Origin: Zestomonas insulae
Lineage (GTDB): Bacteria; Pseudomonadota; Gammaproteobacteria; Pseudomonadales; Pseudomonadaceae
Reading direction: 5' to 3'
Assembly: GCF_016901015.1 (NCBI RefSeq)
Contig: NZ_JAFEUP010000002.1
Coordinates: 682,001-746,000 of the forward strand
Length of the DNA stretch: 64,000 nucleotides
This document shows positions 1 through 10,087 of this stretch, piece by piece (within the stretch, counting starts at the first letter, position 1; each line of letters starts with the position of its first letter). Under the pieces are notes generated by a model. The model saw only the letters and a program-made list of their open reading frames with translations, had not been told where the DNA came from and made no database searches. Position numbers and translations under genes: made by a program.

Positions 1-1
1 T

Positions 2-883
2 ATCCTGCGCTTCTTCGACGACACCAATGCGCACGGTACGGCGGTCTACTCGCAGGGCGGCTCGTCGGTAACCGCGCCGATTGGTGAACCGACCATCGTC
101 ACCACCGCGACCGCGCTGTTCGCCGAGCTCGATCCGGGCCACACCACCACGGTGCCGGCCACCCTCGGCAACGACCATCTGGTGGGCGCAGCCGGTGACG
201 ACCTGATCTTCGGCGATTCGCTGAACACTAGCTGGCTGCCGGGTGCCTATGGCAGCGCGACGCCGGGCTACCAGGTGCTGGTCGATTACCTCACCGCGCA
301 GAACGCCGGGGTGGCGCCGAGTCAGGCGCAACTGCTGAGCTTCGTGCAGACCAACGCCGAGCAACTGGGCGCATCGGTGGCCAATTCGGGCGGTAACGAC
401 ACCCTGGAAGGCGGCGCCGGCAACGACTGGCTGTTCGGCCAGGGCGGCAACGACCTGCTGATCGGCGGGGCGGGGGATGACCAACTCAGCGGCGGGGCCG
501 GCAACGACGTGTTCAAGTGGCTGGCCGGCGACACCGGACATGACGTGATCAGCGACTTCACCCTGGCCAGCGATGCTGCCAACAAGGATGTGCTCAACCT
601 GCACGACCTGCTGCAGGGCGCGCTTTCCGGCGTGCCGTCGGGCAGCCTGGTCGACACGCTGGATAACCTGCTGAGCTTCAGCATCTCCGGCGGCAACACG
701 CTGATCAGTGCCAGCGTGGTCGCCGACGGGCCGAAGGTGCAGAACATCGAGCTGCAGGGCGTCGACCTCGCCGCGCACTACGGGGTTACCCCGAACAGCG
801 GGGGCATCGTCTCCGCCGGAGACAGCGCGACCATCATCAACAACATGCTGAATGACCACTCGCTGAAGGTCGACACGGTCTGA
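2..883 (+). CDS. Large RTX adhesin, C-terminal end (LapA-like), partial
   Basis: The reading frame is open from the first bases of the window, so this is the 3' end of a longer gene, not a short protein starting inside. Seen: a run of glycine/aspartate RTX nonapeptides (GGAGNDWLF, GQGGNDLLI, GGAGDDQLS, GGAGNDVFK), a first partial repeat about 90 residues earlier (LGNDHLVGAAGDD), then the conserved tail (DVISDFTLAS, DVLNLHDLL) common to type I secreted giant adhesins. Known: RTX repeats bind calcium after export, and the C-terminus is the type I secretion signal. Inference: a LapA-like cell-surface biofilm adhesin, because lapD and lapG lie convergently just downstream. The N-terminal retention module and cleavage site are outside the window. 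A hairpin terminator follows the stop codon. Confidence 0.85.
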   Translation: MLRFFDDTNAHGTAVYSQGGSSVTAPIGEPTIVTTATALFAELDPGHTTTVPATLGNDHLVGAAGDDLIFGDSLNTSWLPGAYGSATPGYQVLVDYLTAQNAGVAPSQAQLLSFVQTNAEQLGASVANSGGNDTLEGGAGNDWLFGQGGNDLLIGGAGDDQLSGGAGNDVFKWLAGDTGHDVISDFTLASDAANKDVLNLHDLLQGALSGVPSGSLVDTLDNLLSFSISGGNTLISASVVADGPKVQNIELQGVDLAAHYGVTPNSGGIVSAGDSATIINNMLNDHSLKVDTV

Positions 884-894
884 CGGATACTCGG

Positions 895-929
895 AAAAAC
901 GAACGCCGCTAATGCGGCGTTTCGTTTTT
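895..929 (+). terminator. Rho-independent terminator after the adhesin gene
   Basis: A15-arm hairpin: AAAAACGAACGCCGC, a TAAT loop, and GCGGCGTTTCGTTTTT, with one bulged base and a terminal T run. It starts 12 bases after the adhesin stop. The A run on the other side means it could also stop the convergent lapG-lapD transcript, whose last gene ends at 975. Confidence 0.85.
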
Positions 930-974
930 CTGTAGCCCCGATCTTGAGCGGCTTGGTCTGCGGTAAACCGGCGC

Positions 975-2930
975 TTAGCTGTCCGCCGTCGGCCACGGCG
1001 CCGGTGCGCCGATGGCGCGGCCCATTGCGCCATGGATGCCCAGCTCGCGCAGCGCCACCAGCTCGCCGGGGGTTTCCACCATTTCGGCGATCAGCGGCAG
1101 GTCGATGCTGTTGGTGGCGCGGAACATCGCTTCGATGAACAGGCGCTTGTCGCCTTCCTGATCGATCGCACGGATGTAGGTGCCATCCACCTTCAAGTAC
1201 GCCAGGCCGAGGTGAGTGAGGTTGCCGATCAGGCTGAAACGCCCGCCGAAGTGCTGCAGGCCGAAGCCGAAGCCGGCGTCGCGAATCGCCTGGCTGAGTT
1301 TTTCCAGCTCGGCCGGCGGTGGCAGGTGGCGCTCGTCGACTTCGAGGATCAGCAGGCTGGCCAGCTGCGGGTGCTCCTTGAGCAGGCCGAGTAGGCGGCC
1401 GAAGCTCGCCGCGTCATGCACAGTGGCGGACGACAGGCTCAGCGCCAGCGGCTGCGGGTGCTGGGCGAGGTGCGCCAGGCAGTGTTCGAGCATCGCGAGG
1501 TCGAGGCGCGCGGCCCAGCCCAGGCGTTCGATCCACGGCAGGAAGCGGCCGGCGGCGATGGCTTCGCCCCGCGGATCGAGCAGCCGCGCGAGCACCTTGT
1601 AGTGCAGCAGCTCGGGCTGCTCGGCGCAGGTCATCACCGGCTGGAAATACAGCTGCAGCTGGCGCTTGTTCAGTGCATCGTCGATCCAGCCGCGCCAGTC
1701 GCTGAGCCCCTGGGTCGGCGCGCTGGCGAAGTCGTCGAGACGCTCCCACGGGCGTTCCGGGTGAGTCTGCGCCTGGGCCAGGGCCTGGTCGGCGCGACCG
1801 ATCACCTGGCCGGCCGCTTCGCCGGGGCGGAACGCGGCGATGCCCAGGTGGGCGACCGGGGTGACGTCGCTGGCGCCGGTCTGGCGCAGGCTGTCCAGGC
1901 CGTCGCTCAGCTGCCGCGCCAGACGCTCGGCTTCCTCGCCGGACAGCCCGGGGGCGAGCAGGGTGAACTCGCCGCCGCGGCTGCGCGAGGCGAGCCAGTC
2001 GCTGCGCTCGGCCGGCTCGAGCAGGCGCTTGAGCTGCTCGCCGATGGCGCTGATCAGCGCGTCGGTGCGCTGCCCGCCGAGGCGCTGGTTGAGTCCGCCG
2101 AGGTCGTTGACGCGCAGCAGCAGCAGGTAGCCTTCGGTGTTCTGCTCGTTGGCGATCAGTTGGTTGGCCAGGCTGATGTCGAACAGGCGCCGATTGGCCA
2201 GCCCGGTCAGGCTGTCCTGGTAGGCCTCCTCACGCAGTTTCTCGCTGCGCGAGGCTTCTTCGGCGAACAGCGTCTTGAGCTTCTCGACCATCTGGTTCAT
2301 CGCCAGCACCACGCGCTTGAGCTCTGGCGTGCGCGGCACCTTGGGCAGGGTGAAGAATTCGCGACGGCTGATCGCCTGGGCCTGCTGCACCATGTTGTCG
2401 AGCGGGCGCAGCTGGGTGCGCAGCAGCCAGGCGCCGAGTACCGCGCTGACCAGGCCGCAGGCGAGCAGCCAGAGCAGGCTGCCGATCGCACTGTCCCACA
2501 GGCGGGTGAGGGCGAACTGCGGATGGCTGAGCACTTCGACCCGCGCGGCCTGTTCCCAGCCGCGCATGATCAGCGCGTCGCCGCCCTGCGGCTGCAGGTT
2601 GACCAGCTTGATGAACCAGCGCGGTACCTTGTCCGACGTGGTGGTGGTGCGCCGTTCGACGATCACCTCGTCGCCGGGAATGCGCACTACGCGGATGGTG
2701 GCGAAGTAGCCGCTGTCGAAGATCGAGCTGACCATCAGTTCGATCATCGCCGGGTCGTCGATGTGCGGTGTCATCGACAGGCCCAGCGCGGTGGCCGCGT
2801 CCTGGGCGTGCGAGCGCAACTGTTCGCGCAGCTGTTCGCGCGAGTTTTCCACCCCGGAAATGAAGCTGCCGGTGAACGCCACCACCATGAACAGGCAGAT
2901 GGCGATAAACAGTTGCTTGAGCAGAGACAT
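975..2930 (-). CDS. lapD: LapD-like c-di-GMP receptor (degenerate GGDEF-EAL)
   Basis: Inner-membrane receptor that binds cytoplasmic c-di-GMP and then sequesters the periplasmic protease LapG, keeping the adhesin on the cell. Seen in the 651 residues: membrane segment about 5-26, periplasmic domain 27-147 with Trp125 in a GWEQ context (the LapG-contacting Trp known from P. fluorescens LapD), second membrane segment 148-170, HAMP and signalling helix to about 237, a GGDEF domain whose signature is RGGEF (318-322), and an EAL domain whose EAL triplet is replaced (KVLARL, 445-450). Both catalytic signatures are therefore degenerate, as expected for a receptor. A GGAGGGAAGT ribosome site lies in the 9-base gap after lapG, so the two genes form one operon. 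Confidence 0.93.
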   Translation of the reverse strand: MSLLKQLFIAICLFMVVAFTGSFISGVENSREQLREQLRSHAQDAATALGLSMTPHIDDPAMIELMVSSIFDSGYFATIRVVRIPGDEVIVERRTTTTSDKVPRWFIKLVNLQPQGGDALIMRGWEQAARVEVLSHPQFALTRLWDSAIGSLLWLLACGLVSAVLGAWLLRTQLRPLDNMVQQAQAISRREFFTLPKVPRTPELKRVVLAMNQMVEKLKTLFAEEASRSEKLREEAYQDSLTGLANRRLFDISLANQLIANEQNTEGYLLLLRVNDLGGLNQRLGGQRTDALISAIGEQLKRLLEPAERSDWLASRSRGGEFTLLAPGLSGEEAERLARQLSDGLDSLRQTGASDVTPVAHLGIAAFRPGEAAGQVIGRADQALAQAQTHPERPWERLDDFASAPTQGLSDWRGWIDDALNKRQLQLYFQPVMTCAEQPELLHYKVLARLLDPRGEAIAAGRFLPWIERLGWAARLDLAMLEHCLAHLAQHPQPLALSLSSATVHDAASFGRLLGLLKEHPQLASLLILEVDERHLPPPAELEKLSQAIRDAGFGFGLQHFGGRFSLIGNLTHLGLAYLKVDGTYIRAIDQEGDKRLFIEAMFRATNSIDLPLIAEMVETPGELVALRELGIHGAMGRAIGAPAPWPTADS

Positions 2931-2939
2931 ACTTCCCTC

Positions 2940-3635
2940 CTAACCCTCGCCAATGGCGAAGCCTTCAGCGCGCATCTTTTTCAGCAGGTCCTGCCAGCGC
3001 GAGAGTTTCTTGGTATCGCTTTTCTTCCCCGAGCTGCCGGGTAGGTACAGGCCTTCGGCGTTGAAGGCGTACACCGGCAGCAGATCCTTGCGTTGCGAGG
3101 CGGGGCGGATTTCGCCGATCAGGTTGTCCAGCACCAGCGGCTCGGCACTCGGGCTGGCGTAGTAGGTCAGCACCATGTGCGCCTGGTTCTGTTTCAGCGC
3201 CTTGACGTAGGTGATGCGCAGCTTCTCGGCGGGGATGCCGAGACGGCGCAGGGTGAAGTACTTGGCGATCGAGTAGTCCTCGCAATCGCCGGCCGCCTTG
3301 ATCAGTGCCTCGACCGGGGTGGCCCAGTAGTCGGCCTGGCTCCAGTTGCGGCTGTCATCGACGAAGCGCAGTTGCCGATTGAAGAAGGCGTTGACGGTCT
3401 TCAGCTTGTCGGCCTCGGGCAAATCGACACTGGCGTCGATCAGTTGGCCCCAGGCCTGGATGCGTTCGCGCGCAGCACCGAGGTTGCCGTGCTGCTTTTC
3501 GGCGTTCTGCAGGATGAGGGTGAAATCCCAGTCGGCACTGAGTGCCGTCAGCGCTACCAGAAGGACGAGCAGCGCGCAGGGCCGCAGGCCTGGCGGGAGC
3601 CGGAGTCGTCCATGAGCGGGCTGCCGAGCGGGCAT
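2940..3635 (-). CDS. lapG: LapG-like periplasmic cysteine protease
   Basis: Bacterial transglutaminase-like cysteine protease that cleaves the N-terminus of LapA-type adhesins and releases them when c-di-GMP is low. The 231-residue product has a hydrophobic N-terminal export segment (about residues 18-34), and the catalytic triad is readable: Cys118 in GDCEDY, His153 in QAHMVL, Asp170 in LVLDNL. The acidic residues flanking the Cys (Asp117, Asp120) correspond to the calcium-binding pair described in LapG. It lies directly upstream of lapD on the same strand, and the adhesin C-terminus lies beyond, so substrate, protease and receptor are together. An AGAGG sequence sits upstream of the chosen ATG. 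Confidence 0.93.
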   Translation of the reverse strand: MPARQPAHGRLRLPPGLRPCALLVLLVALTALSADWDFTLILQNAEKQHGNLGAARERIQAWGQLIDASVDLPEADKLKTVNAFFNRQLRFVDDSRNWSQADYWATPVEALIKAAGDCEDYSIAKYFTLRRLGIPAEKLRITYVKALKQNQAHMVLTYYASPSAEPLVLDNLIGEIRPASQRKDLLPVYAFNAEGLYLPGSSGKKSDTKKLSRWQDLLKKMRAEGFAIGEG

Positions 3636-3696
3636 ACGCCAACCTCTGCGGGGAATGCGAGAAGTCTAGGCAATGCGCCACTACTTTGCGGTGAAT

Positions 3697-4095
3697 TCAG
3701 CGGCTGGGCAGGGTTTTTTGCTTGAGGATGTAGGCGCTGACCAGCACCGCGCTGGTCAGCATGAACGCCTGGGCCCAGGGGCGCTGCACCAGGTAGCAGG
3801 AAAAGCCGATGCTCAGCCACATCAGGCCGATGGCGTAAACCTTGCCCTTGAGCGGGATGCCGTTGCCATCGAGGTAGTCGCGGATCCACGGGCCGAGCCG
3901 AGGATGCTCGGTGAGCCAGCGGTAGAAGCGTTCGGAACTGCGCGCAAAGCAGGCGGCGGCGAGGAGCAGGAACGGCGTGGTGGGCAGCACCGGCAGAAAA
4001 ATGCCGATCACGCCGAGCGCCACGCTCAGCCAGCCGATCGCCAGCAGCACATAGCGCAGGCTACGGTGCTGGCTCTGGCGCAGGGTCCGGCTCAT
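3697..4095 (-). CDS. DUF454 (YbaN-like) inner membrane protein
   Basis: A 132-residue membrane protein. Seen: a first hydrophobic segment with the family hallmark GIFLPVLPTTPFLLLAA (about residues 30-46), a conserved CFARSSERFYRWL stretch, an amphipathic HPRLGPWIRDY motif, and two more hydrophobic segments near the C-terminus. This matches the YbaN/DUF454 family, whose biochemical role is unknown. It starts 4 bases after the UPF0149 gene upstream, so the two are probably cotranscribed. Family call is strong; function is not known. Confidence 0.85.
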   Translation of the reverse strand: MSRTLRQSQHRSLRYVLLAIGWLSVALGVIGIFLPVLPTTPFLLLAAACFARSSERFYRWLTEHPRLGPWIRDYLDGNGIPLKGKVYAIGLMWLSIGFSCYLVQRPWAQAFMLTSAVLVSAYILKQKTLPSR

Positions 4096-4099
4096 CGGC

Positions 4100-4687
4100 T
4101 CAGTGGTGACGGGGCTTGAGCAGCGCAGGCTTCTCTTCCGGGGCGTTGAACAGCAGGAACAGCGCGGTCAGTGCTTCCGGAATCTGGTCGACCATGTCGT
4201 CGGCCAGCTCGCGGTTGTGCGCGATGTCGCTGAACTCGGGTTGTTCGTCGAACAGGCCGGAACCGACCATGATCGGCAGCAGCAGCTCGCTGACTTCGTC
4301 TTCGGCGTCCTCGAACCACACGCCTTCGCGCAGGAACACGCCTTCCATGAAGCCGATGCACCAGCCGCGGATGTCGGAGTCGTCCGGATCGTCACCGAGG
4401 TCGATGTCGCACGGCAGCTCGAGGTCGTCGTCGGCGGCGAGCAGGCGGGTGATGTGCGCCTTGAGCTGCACCAGGGTGCTTTCCACCGCTTCGCGCTGGG
4501 TGTCGTCGCTGTAGTGCGGCGGCTCGGCGAACAGCGCATCGATCCATTCGCGGTCCGGTACCGGCTGCGGGCAGATCGACAGCGCGGTCAGGTAGCCGTG
4601 GGCGGCAATGTAGTCCAAGGCTTCCTCGTGCAGCTCATCGGCATCGAGAAAAGCTTGCAGGCGGGTCAATTGCTCGGCGAAGGACAT
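4100..4687 (-). CDS. UPF0149 (YecA/YgfB family) protein
   Basis: A 195-residue acidic protein. Seen: a family-typical central segment IRGWCIGFMEGVFLREG (about residues 109-125), acidic linkers (DDDLELPCDIDLGDDPDDSD) and a helical C-terminus ending near EKPALLKPRHH. These fit the YecA/YgfB (UPF0149) family. There is no C-terminal SEC-C zinc motif of the type seen in some YecA proteins. Some family members (AlpA repression by YgfB in P. aeruginosa) act in regulation, but this is a different paralogue and no function is assigned. It is divergent from recQ across about 210 bases. Confidence 0.82.
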   Translation of the reverse strand: MSFAEQLTRLQAFLDADELHEEALDYIAAHGYLTALSICPQPVPDREWIDALFAEPPHYSDDTQREAVESTLVQLKAHITRLLAADDDLELPCDIDLGDDPDDSDIRGWCIGFMEGVFLREGVWFEDAEDEVSELLLPIMVGSGLFDEQPEFSDIAHNRELADDMVDQIPEALTALFLLFNAPEEKPALLKPRHH

Positions 4688-4831
4688 CGTACGGCTACCT
4701 TGAGGGAAGATGACAAGGCTGGATTTTAGCCCGGTTAGCGTGCCCAGCGCCCGTGTTGCGGGAAAATTCTTGGCCCAGGGCTGATCGGTGGCAACGCGAT
4801 GGACGTCAGCCGCGGGTGGGGGAGGCTCGCG

Positions 4832-4837
4832 TATACT
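4832..4837 (+). promoter_or_regulatory. Candidate -10 element for recQ
   Basis: TATACT, 62 bases before the recQ start codon, within the 212-base recQ/UPF0149 intergenic region. No convincing -35 hexamer is seen 16-18 bases upstream, so the assignment rests on the -10 alone. Confidence 0.4.
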
Positions 4838-4899
4838 GCGCGACTTTTCCTGGCGACGGCTCTTGCCGCGGCGCCGATCCTTCGATTCACGGGGTTTTC

Positions 4900-7035
<2,136 letters not shown>

Positions 7036-7125
7036 TCCGGCGCACGCCAAAACGCTGACGACAAACTTGTGACGAGCGTCTCAAGACGATATGGTGTCGA
7101 AAGGCCTCCAGAAGAAGAGGTAAGC

Positions 7126-8289
7126 GTGACAACACATCAAGCCTGGTTGGACGACGTGCGTCCCAACCCCTATGCCGACCAGCTCGCCATTGGCTTTCGC
7201 CGCCTGCGTTTCGTTCGCACCCTGGAACAGGAATACCGCCGCTACATGCTGGAGGACAGCTTCGACCTCCGGCGGCTGACCCTGTGCGCCGGCATGCTGG
7301 TGTGGCTGGCTTTCGCCGTGCTGGATTTCTTCCTAGTGCCGGCGTCGACCGAGCGCTGGTGGATGTTCGCCATTCGTATCGGTGTACTCGCCCTGTTGCT
7401 GGCCTGCGGCCTGCTGCTGCTGATCCGCCGCCACATTCATCTGCTGGTGCCACTCAGCGTCACCTGCATTCTCGCCCCCGGTCTTGGCGCTGCCGCGGTG
7501 GTGGCGGTCGCCCACACCGTCGACCCGAGCTACCCCTACGAAGGCCTGCTGCTGATCTGCATGGTCGCCTACTTCCTCGCTGGTCTGCGCCTCACCGAAG
7601 CGCTGGCCAGTTCCGTGGTGGTGCTGATCGGCTATGTCGCCTTCGAGTTGCTGGCCGGCCTGGTGCTGCCGCGGCTGATCAACAACGTACTGTTTCTGCT
7701 GTTCGGCAACCTGATGGGCCTGGTCGGTTGCTACCTGCTGGAATACAAGTCGCGCGAGCACTTTCTAGTGGTCCGCCTGATGCGCATTCTCGCCGATCAC
7801 GACGCCCTGACAGGCCTGCACAATCGGCGCAGCTTCGACCGCCAGCTGGAGCGCCTGTGGCGCCAGGCGCAGCGGGAAAGCCTGCCCCTGGCGCTGCTGC
7901 TCTGCGACATCGACCACTTTAAGGCCTACAACGACCACTATGGCCACCAGGCCGGCGACGCGGTGCTGCGGCGTGCCGGGGCGGTGGTTGCCGACGCGGC
8001 CCGGCGGCCGCTGGACATGGCGGTGCGCCTGGGCGGCGAGGAGTTCGCCGTGCTGCTCTACGACATCAGCCAGCCACAGGCCTTGCAGCGCGCCGAAGAA
8101 CTGCGCGCCGCACTGGAGGCGCTGAAGTTGCGCCATGAACGTTCCGATACCGCCGAGATGGTCACCCTGTCGATCGGCGTGGCCAGCGTACAGCCGGCGG
8201 ACGGCGGCGAGTTCGCCCAGCTGTACGCGCATGCCGACCGCGCTCTGTACGAGGCCAAGGCGTTCGGCCGCAACCAGGTGGTGGCCTGA
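7126..8289 (+). CDS. Membrane diguanylate cyclase, HsbD-like
   Basis: Makes c-di-GMP from two GTP. The GTG at 7126 is preferred because GAAGAAGAGG lies just ahead and upstream residues look non-coding; this gives 387 residues. Seen: about six hydrophobic segments between residues 50 and 205, then a GGDEF domain with DHDALTGLHNRR, metal-binding DIDHFKAYND, an intact GGEEF (303-307) and an I-site RPLD (294-297) exactly five residues before it, implying product inhibition. Position directly after recQ matches P. aeruginosa PA3343 (HsbD), which acts in the HptB biofilm/motility pathway; the hptB genes are not in this window. Its stop overlaps the next start (TGATG). Confidence 0.88.
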   Translation: MTTHQAWLDDVRPNPYADQLAIGFRRLRFVRTLEQEYRRYMLEDSFDLRRLTLCAGMLVWLAFAVLDFFLVPASTERWWMFAIRIGVLALLLACGLLLLIRRHIHLLVPLSVTCILAPGLGAAAVVAVAHTVDPSYPYEGLLLICMVAYFLAGLRLTEALASSVVVLIGYVAFELLAGLVLPRLINNVLFLLFGNLMGLVGCYLLEYKSREHFLVVRLMRILADHDALTGLHNRRSFDRQLERLWRQAQRESLPLALLLCDIDHFKAYNDHYGHQAGDAVLRRAGAVVADAARRPLDMAVRLGGEEFAVLLYDISQPQALQRAEELRAALEALKLRHERSDTAEMVTLSIGVASVQPADGGEFAQLYAHADRALYEAKAFGRNQVVA

Positions 8290-9299
8290 TGCAGCGCCTG
8301 ATCCAGGCCAACGGCCAGCCGCACTTCGGTCTGTTCGAGCAGGCCCCGGACGAGATCAATTACCGCGATTTCGATTTCCGCTCGCCGATGGGCCGACCGC
8401 TCGGCCGCCTGGCCAAGTGGCGGCGCTTCCACCAGTTCCAGTACTTCGGCCTGATCAGTGACCAACTGATCGGAGGCTGCGCGCTGGCCAGCCTGAGCCT
8501 GGCCGGGATCGGCTTCGTCTACCTGTTCCATCCAGCCAGCGGGCGCATGCTCGAGCATCAGTTCAAGTTGCCACTGGGCTTCGGCACCGACTTCTCGCAG
8601 CGCCCCAATGACGGCATCTGCGAACTGCGCAGCGGGCGCAACCTGCTGCGCCTGGAGAATCGCGGTGCGGACAAGCGCCTGCTGGTTGAGTTGCGCGACG
8701 GGACGCGCATCGACGCACAGTTCAGCGAGGCCGAGCCGGCGTTCCAGCCGATGTGCCTCAACACGCCGACCGCCACCAACGGCTGGGTGTATGCGCAGAA
8801 GGTCGCCGGGGTGCGCTGCACCGGGCAGATCACCAGCGAGCTGGGCGAGTTCGACCTGGCCGAGCTCGGTGCCTTCGCTCACCACGACTGGTCGGCCGGC
8901 TACATGCGCCCGGAAACCTGCTGGAACTGGGCGTGCCTGTCGGGGCAGGCGGGGGCGCTGCGGGTTGGCCTCAATCTGTCCTGCGGGGTCAATGAAACCA
9001 GCTTCACCGAGAACTGTTTCTGGCTAGATGGTGAATTGCTCAAGGTCGATACCGTGCGATTCGAGTTCGACCGCGACGAGCCGCTGCGGCCCTGGACCAT
9101 CCGCTCGTTCGACGGCCAGGTCGAGCTGCGCTTCGAGGCGCACGGGCTGCATCAGGAGCGCATGAACCTGGGCATCATGGCGAGCAACTTCAAGCAGATT
9201 TTCGGGCGTTTCCGTGGTGAATTGCGCCCCCATGGCCGGCCGGCGGTGAGCATCGACAACCTGTGGGGGTTCGTCGAGGACCAGTACGTGAAGTGGTGA
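8289..9299 (+). CDS. DUF2804 family protein
   Basis: A 336-residue protein translated with the diguanylate cyclase through a one-base TGATG overlap. Seen: no signal peptide, a possible single hydrophobic stretch near residues 60-80 (LIGGCALASLSLAGIGFVYL), and mostly beta-type sequence with conserved aromatic motifs (NGWVYAQKVAG, WSAGYMRPETCWNWACLSG, GVNETSFTENCFWLDGE). This resembles the DUF2804 family, which I recall as PA3342 at the same position in P. aeruginosa; some annotations compare the fold to lipocalin-like or carotenoid-hydratase-like enzymes. No catalytic function can be read. Translational coupling suggests linked expression with the cyclase. Confidence 0.75.
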   Translation: MQRLIQANGQPHFGLFEQAPDEINYRDFDFRSPMGRPLGRLAKWRRFHQFQYFGLISDQLIGGCALASLSLAGIGFVYLFHPASGRMLEHQFKLPLGFGTDFSQRPNDGICELRSGRNLLRLENRGADKRLLVELRDGTRIDAQFSEAEPAFQPMCLNTPTATNGWVYAQKVAGVRCTGQITSELGEFDLAELGAFAHHDWSAGYMRPETCWNWACLSGQAGALRVGLNLSCGVNETSFTENCFWLDGELLKVDTVRFEFDRDEPLRPWTIRSFDGQVELRFEAHGLHQERMNLGIMASNFKQIFGRFRGELRPHGRPAVSIDNLWGFVEDQYVKW

Positions 9300-9326
9300 A
9301 GGCTTGCCTAGCCGTTTACGATATGG

Positions 9327-9345
9327 TTAGTTGACTAATAATTAG
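9327..9345. promoter_or_regulatory. Candidate MarR/SlyA-type operator at the marR promoter
   Basis: Two overlapping palindromes: TTAGTTGACTAA (9327-9338; 5-base arms) and CTAATAATTAG (9335-9345; 5-base arms around one A). The first resembles the TTAGCAAGCTAA operator known for SlyA. They lie 18-36 bases upstream of the marR start and overlap an AT-rich -10-like sequence, so repression of its own promoter is the natural reading. Confidence 0.55.
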
Positions 9346-9362
9346 CCTTGCCGTGAGCCCTG

Positions 9363-9821
9363 ATGCACGTTATGCCCCACCTCGATAAACACCGTTTCGC
9401 CATGCAGTTGTCGCAAATCTCCCGCGCATGGCGCGCCGAACTCGACCGGCGTCTGGTCGGTCTCGGCCTGTCCCAGGCCCGTTGGCTGGTGCTGCTGCAC
9501 CTGTCCCGCTTCGAGGCGCCTCCGACCCAGCGCGAGTTGGCGCAGAGCGTCGGCGTCGAAGGGCCGACCCTGGCCCGTCTGCTTGACGGCCTGGAAGCCC
9601 AGGGCCTGGTCAGCCGCCAGGCTGTGGAGGAAGACCGGCGGGCGAAGAAGATCAGCCTGCGGCCCAAGGCCAAGCCGCTGATCGAGCAGATCGAGACCAT
9701 CTCCACCCAACTGCGCGAAGAGCTGTTCTCCGGCATCAGCCCGGAAGACCTGAGCCGCAGCCAGGCGGTGCACGCGCAAATCCTCGCCAATCTGGAGCGT
9801 CGAGGATCTGGCGCCAAGTGA
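9363..9821 (+). CDS. MarR/SlyA-family transcriptional regulator
   Basis: A 152-residue winged-helix regulator. Seen: N-terminal dimerisation helix, a recognition region QRELAQSVGVEGPTLARLLDGLEAQGLV, then the wing with the conserved acidic/basic motif EEDRRAKKISL, and a long C-terminal helix. This layout is typical of MarR/SlyA dimers. The nearby palindromes at 9327-9345 are likely operators. It corresponds by position to PA3341. Targets beyond itself are unknown; the adjacent FimV-like gene is the simplest candidate. A second in-frame ATG (MPHLDKH, 9372) is an alternative start. Confidence 0.88.
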   Translation: MHVMPHLDKHRFAMQLSQISRAWRAELDRRLVGLGLSQARWLVLLHLSRFEAPPTQRELAQSVGVEGPTLARLLDGLEAQGLVSRQAVEEDRRAKKISLRPKAKPLIEQIETISTQLREELFSGISPEDLSRSQAVHAQILANLERRGSGAK

Positions 9822-9839
9822 GGGTGGCTTTCCTCACTT
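9816..9839 (+). terminator. Hairpin at the marR stop codon, possible terminator
   Basis: Eight-base perfect arms AAGTGAGG / CCTCACTT with an 8-base loop. The left arm includes the marR stop. Only three Ts follow, so termination would be weak. Confidence 0.4.
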
Positions 9840-9862
9840 TCGAATGGCCGACGAGTGGGCTG

Positions 9863-9878
9863 TCAGTTTATTGACTGA
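9863..9878. promoter_or_regulatory. Inverted repeat upstream of the FimV-like gene
   Basis: TCAGT, 6 bases, ACTGA. It sits in the 266-base region between marR and the FimV-like start, ahead of a TATCAT -10-like sequence at about 9896. The arms share the core of the marR operator (AGT/ACT), so it might be a weaker site for the same regulator; this is a guess from sequence similarity only. Confidence 0.3.
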
Positions 9879-10017
9879 GCGGCGGCCAAACCCCGTATCA
9901 TGTTGATAGTTGGGTGATGGCACATTGCCTTTTTCGGCAAGGTGCGCGTTTGACATCCATACTCTTCAGCAGCCGGGTGCCAGGATCGCGCCCCGTCATT
10001 CGTTTCAGCGTCGCTTT

Positions 10018-10055
10018 CGACCGCTCAAGGAATCCCAAAGGGAATAGAGCGGTCG
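10018..10055 (+). promoter_or_regulatory. Leader hairpin of the FimV-like gene
   Basis: Nine-base perfect arms CGACCGCTC (10018-10026) and GAGCGGTCG (10047-10055), with an inner TCCC-AAA-GGGA stem. It ends about 32 bases before the start codon and about 22 before the GGGAGG ribosome site. No T run follows, so it looks like an mRNA structure or operator rather than a terminator. Confidence 0.55.
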
Positions 10056-10087
10056 TGATGTTCGAGCCGGAATACCGGGGAGGTCAC

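Noticed and set aside
152..883. A separate small RTX protein beginning at 152
   Set aside because: The frame stays open to the left window edge and the sequence upstream is of the same adhesin type, so the GTG at 152 is internal.
1416..3044. Open frame of 542 codons on the plus strand opposite lapD
   Set aside because: Same GC-rich shadow effect; lapD has clear motifs in order, the shadow has none.
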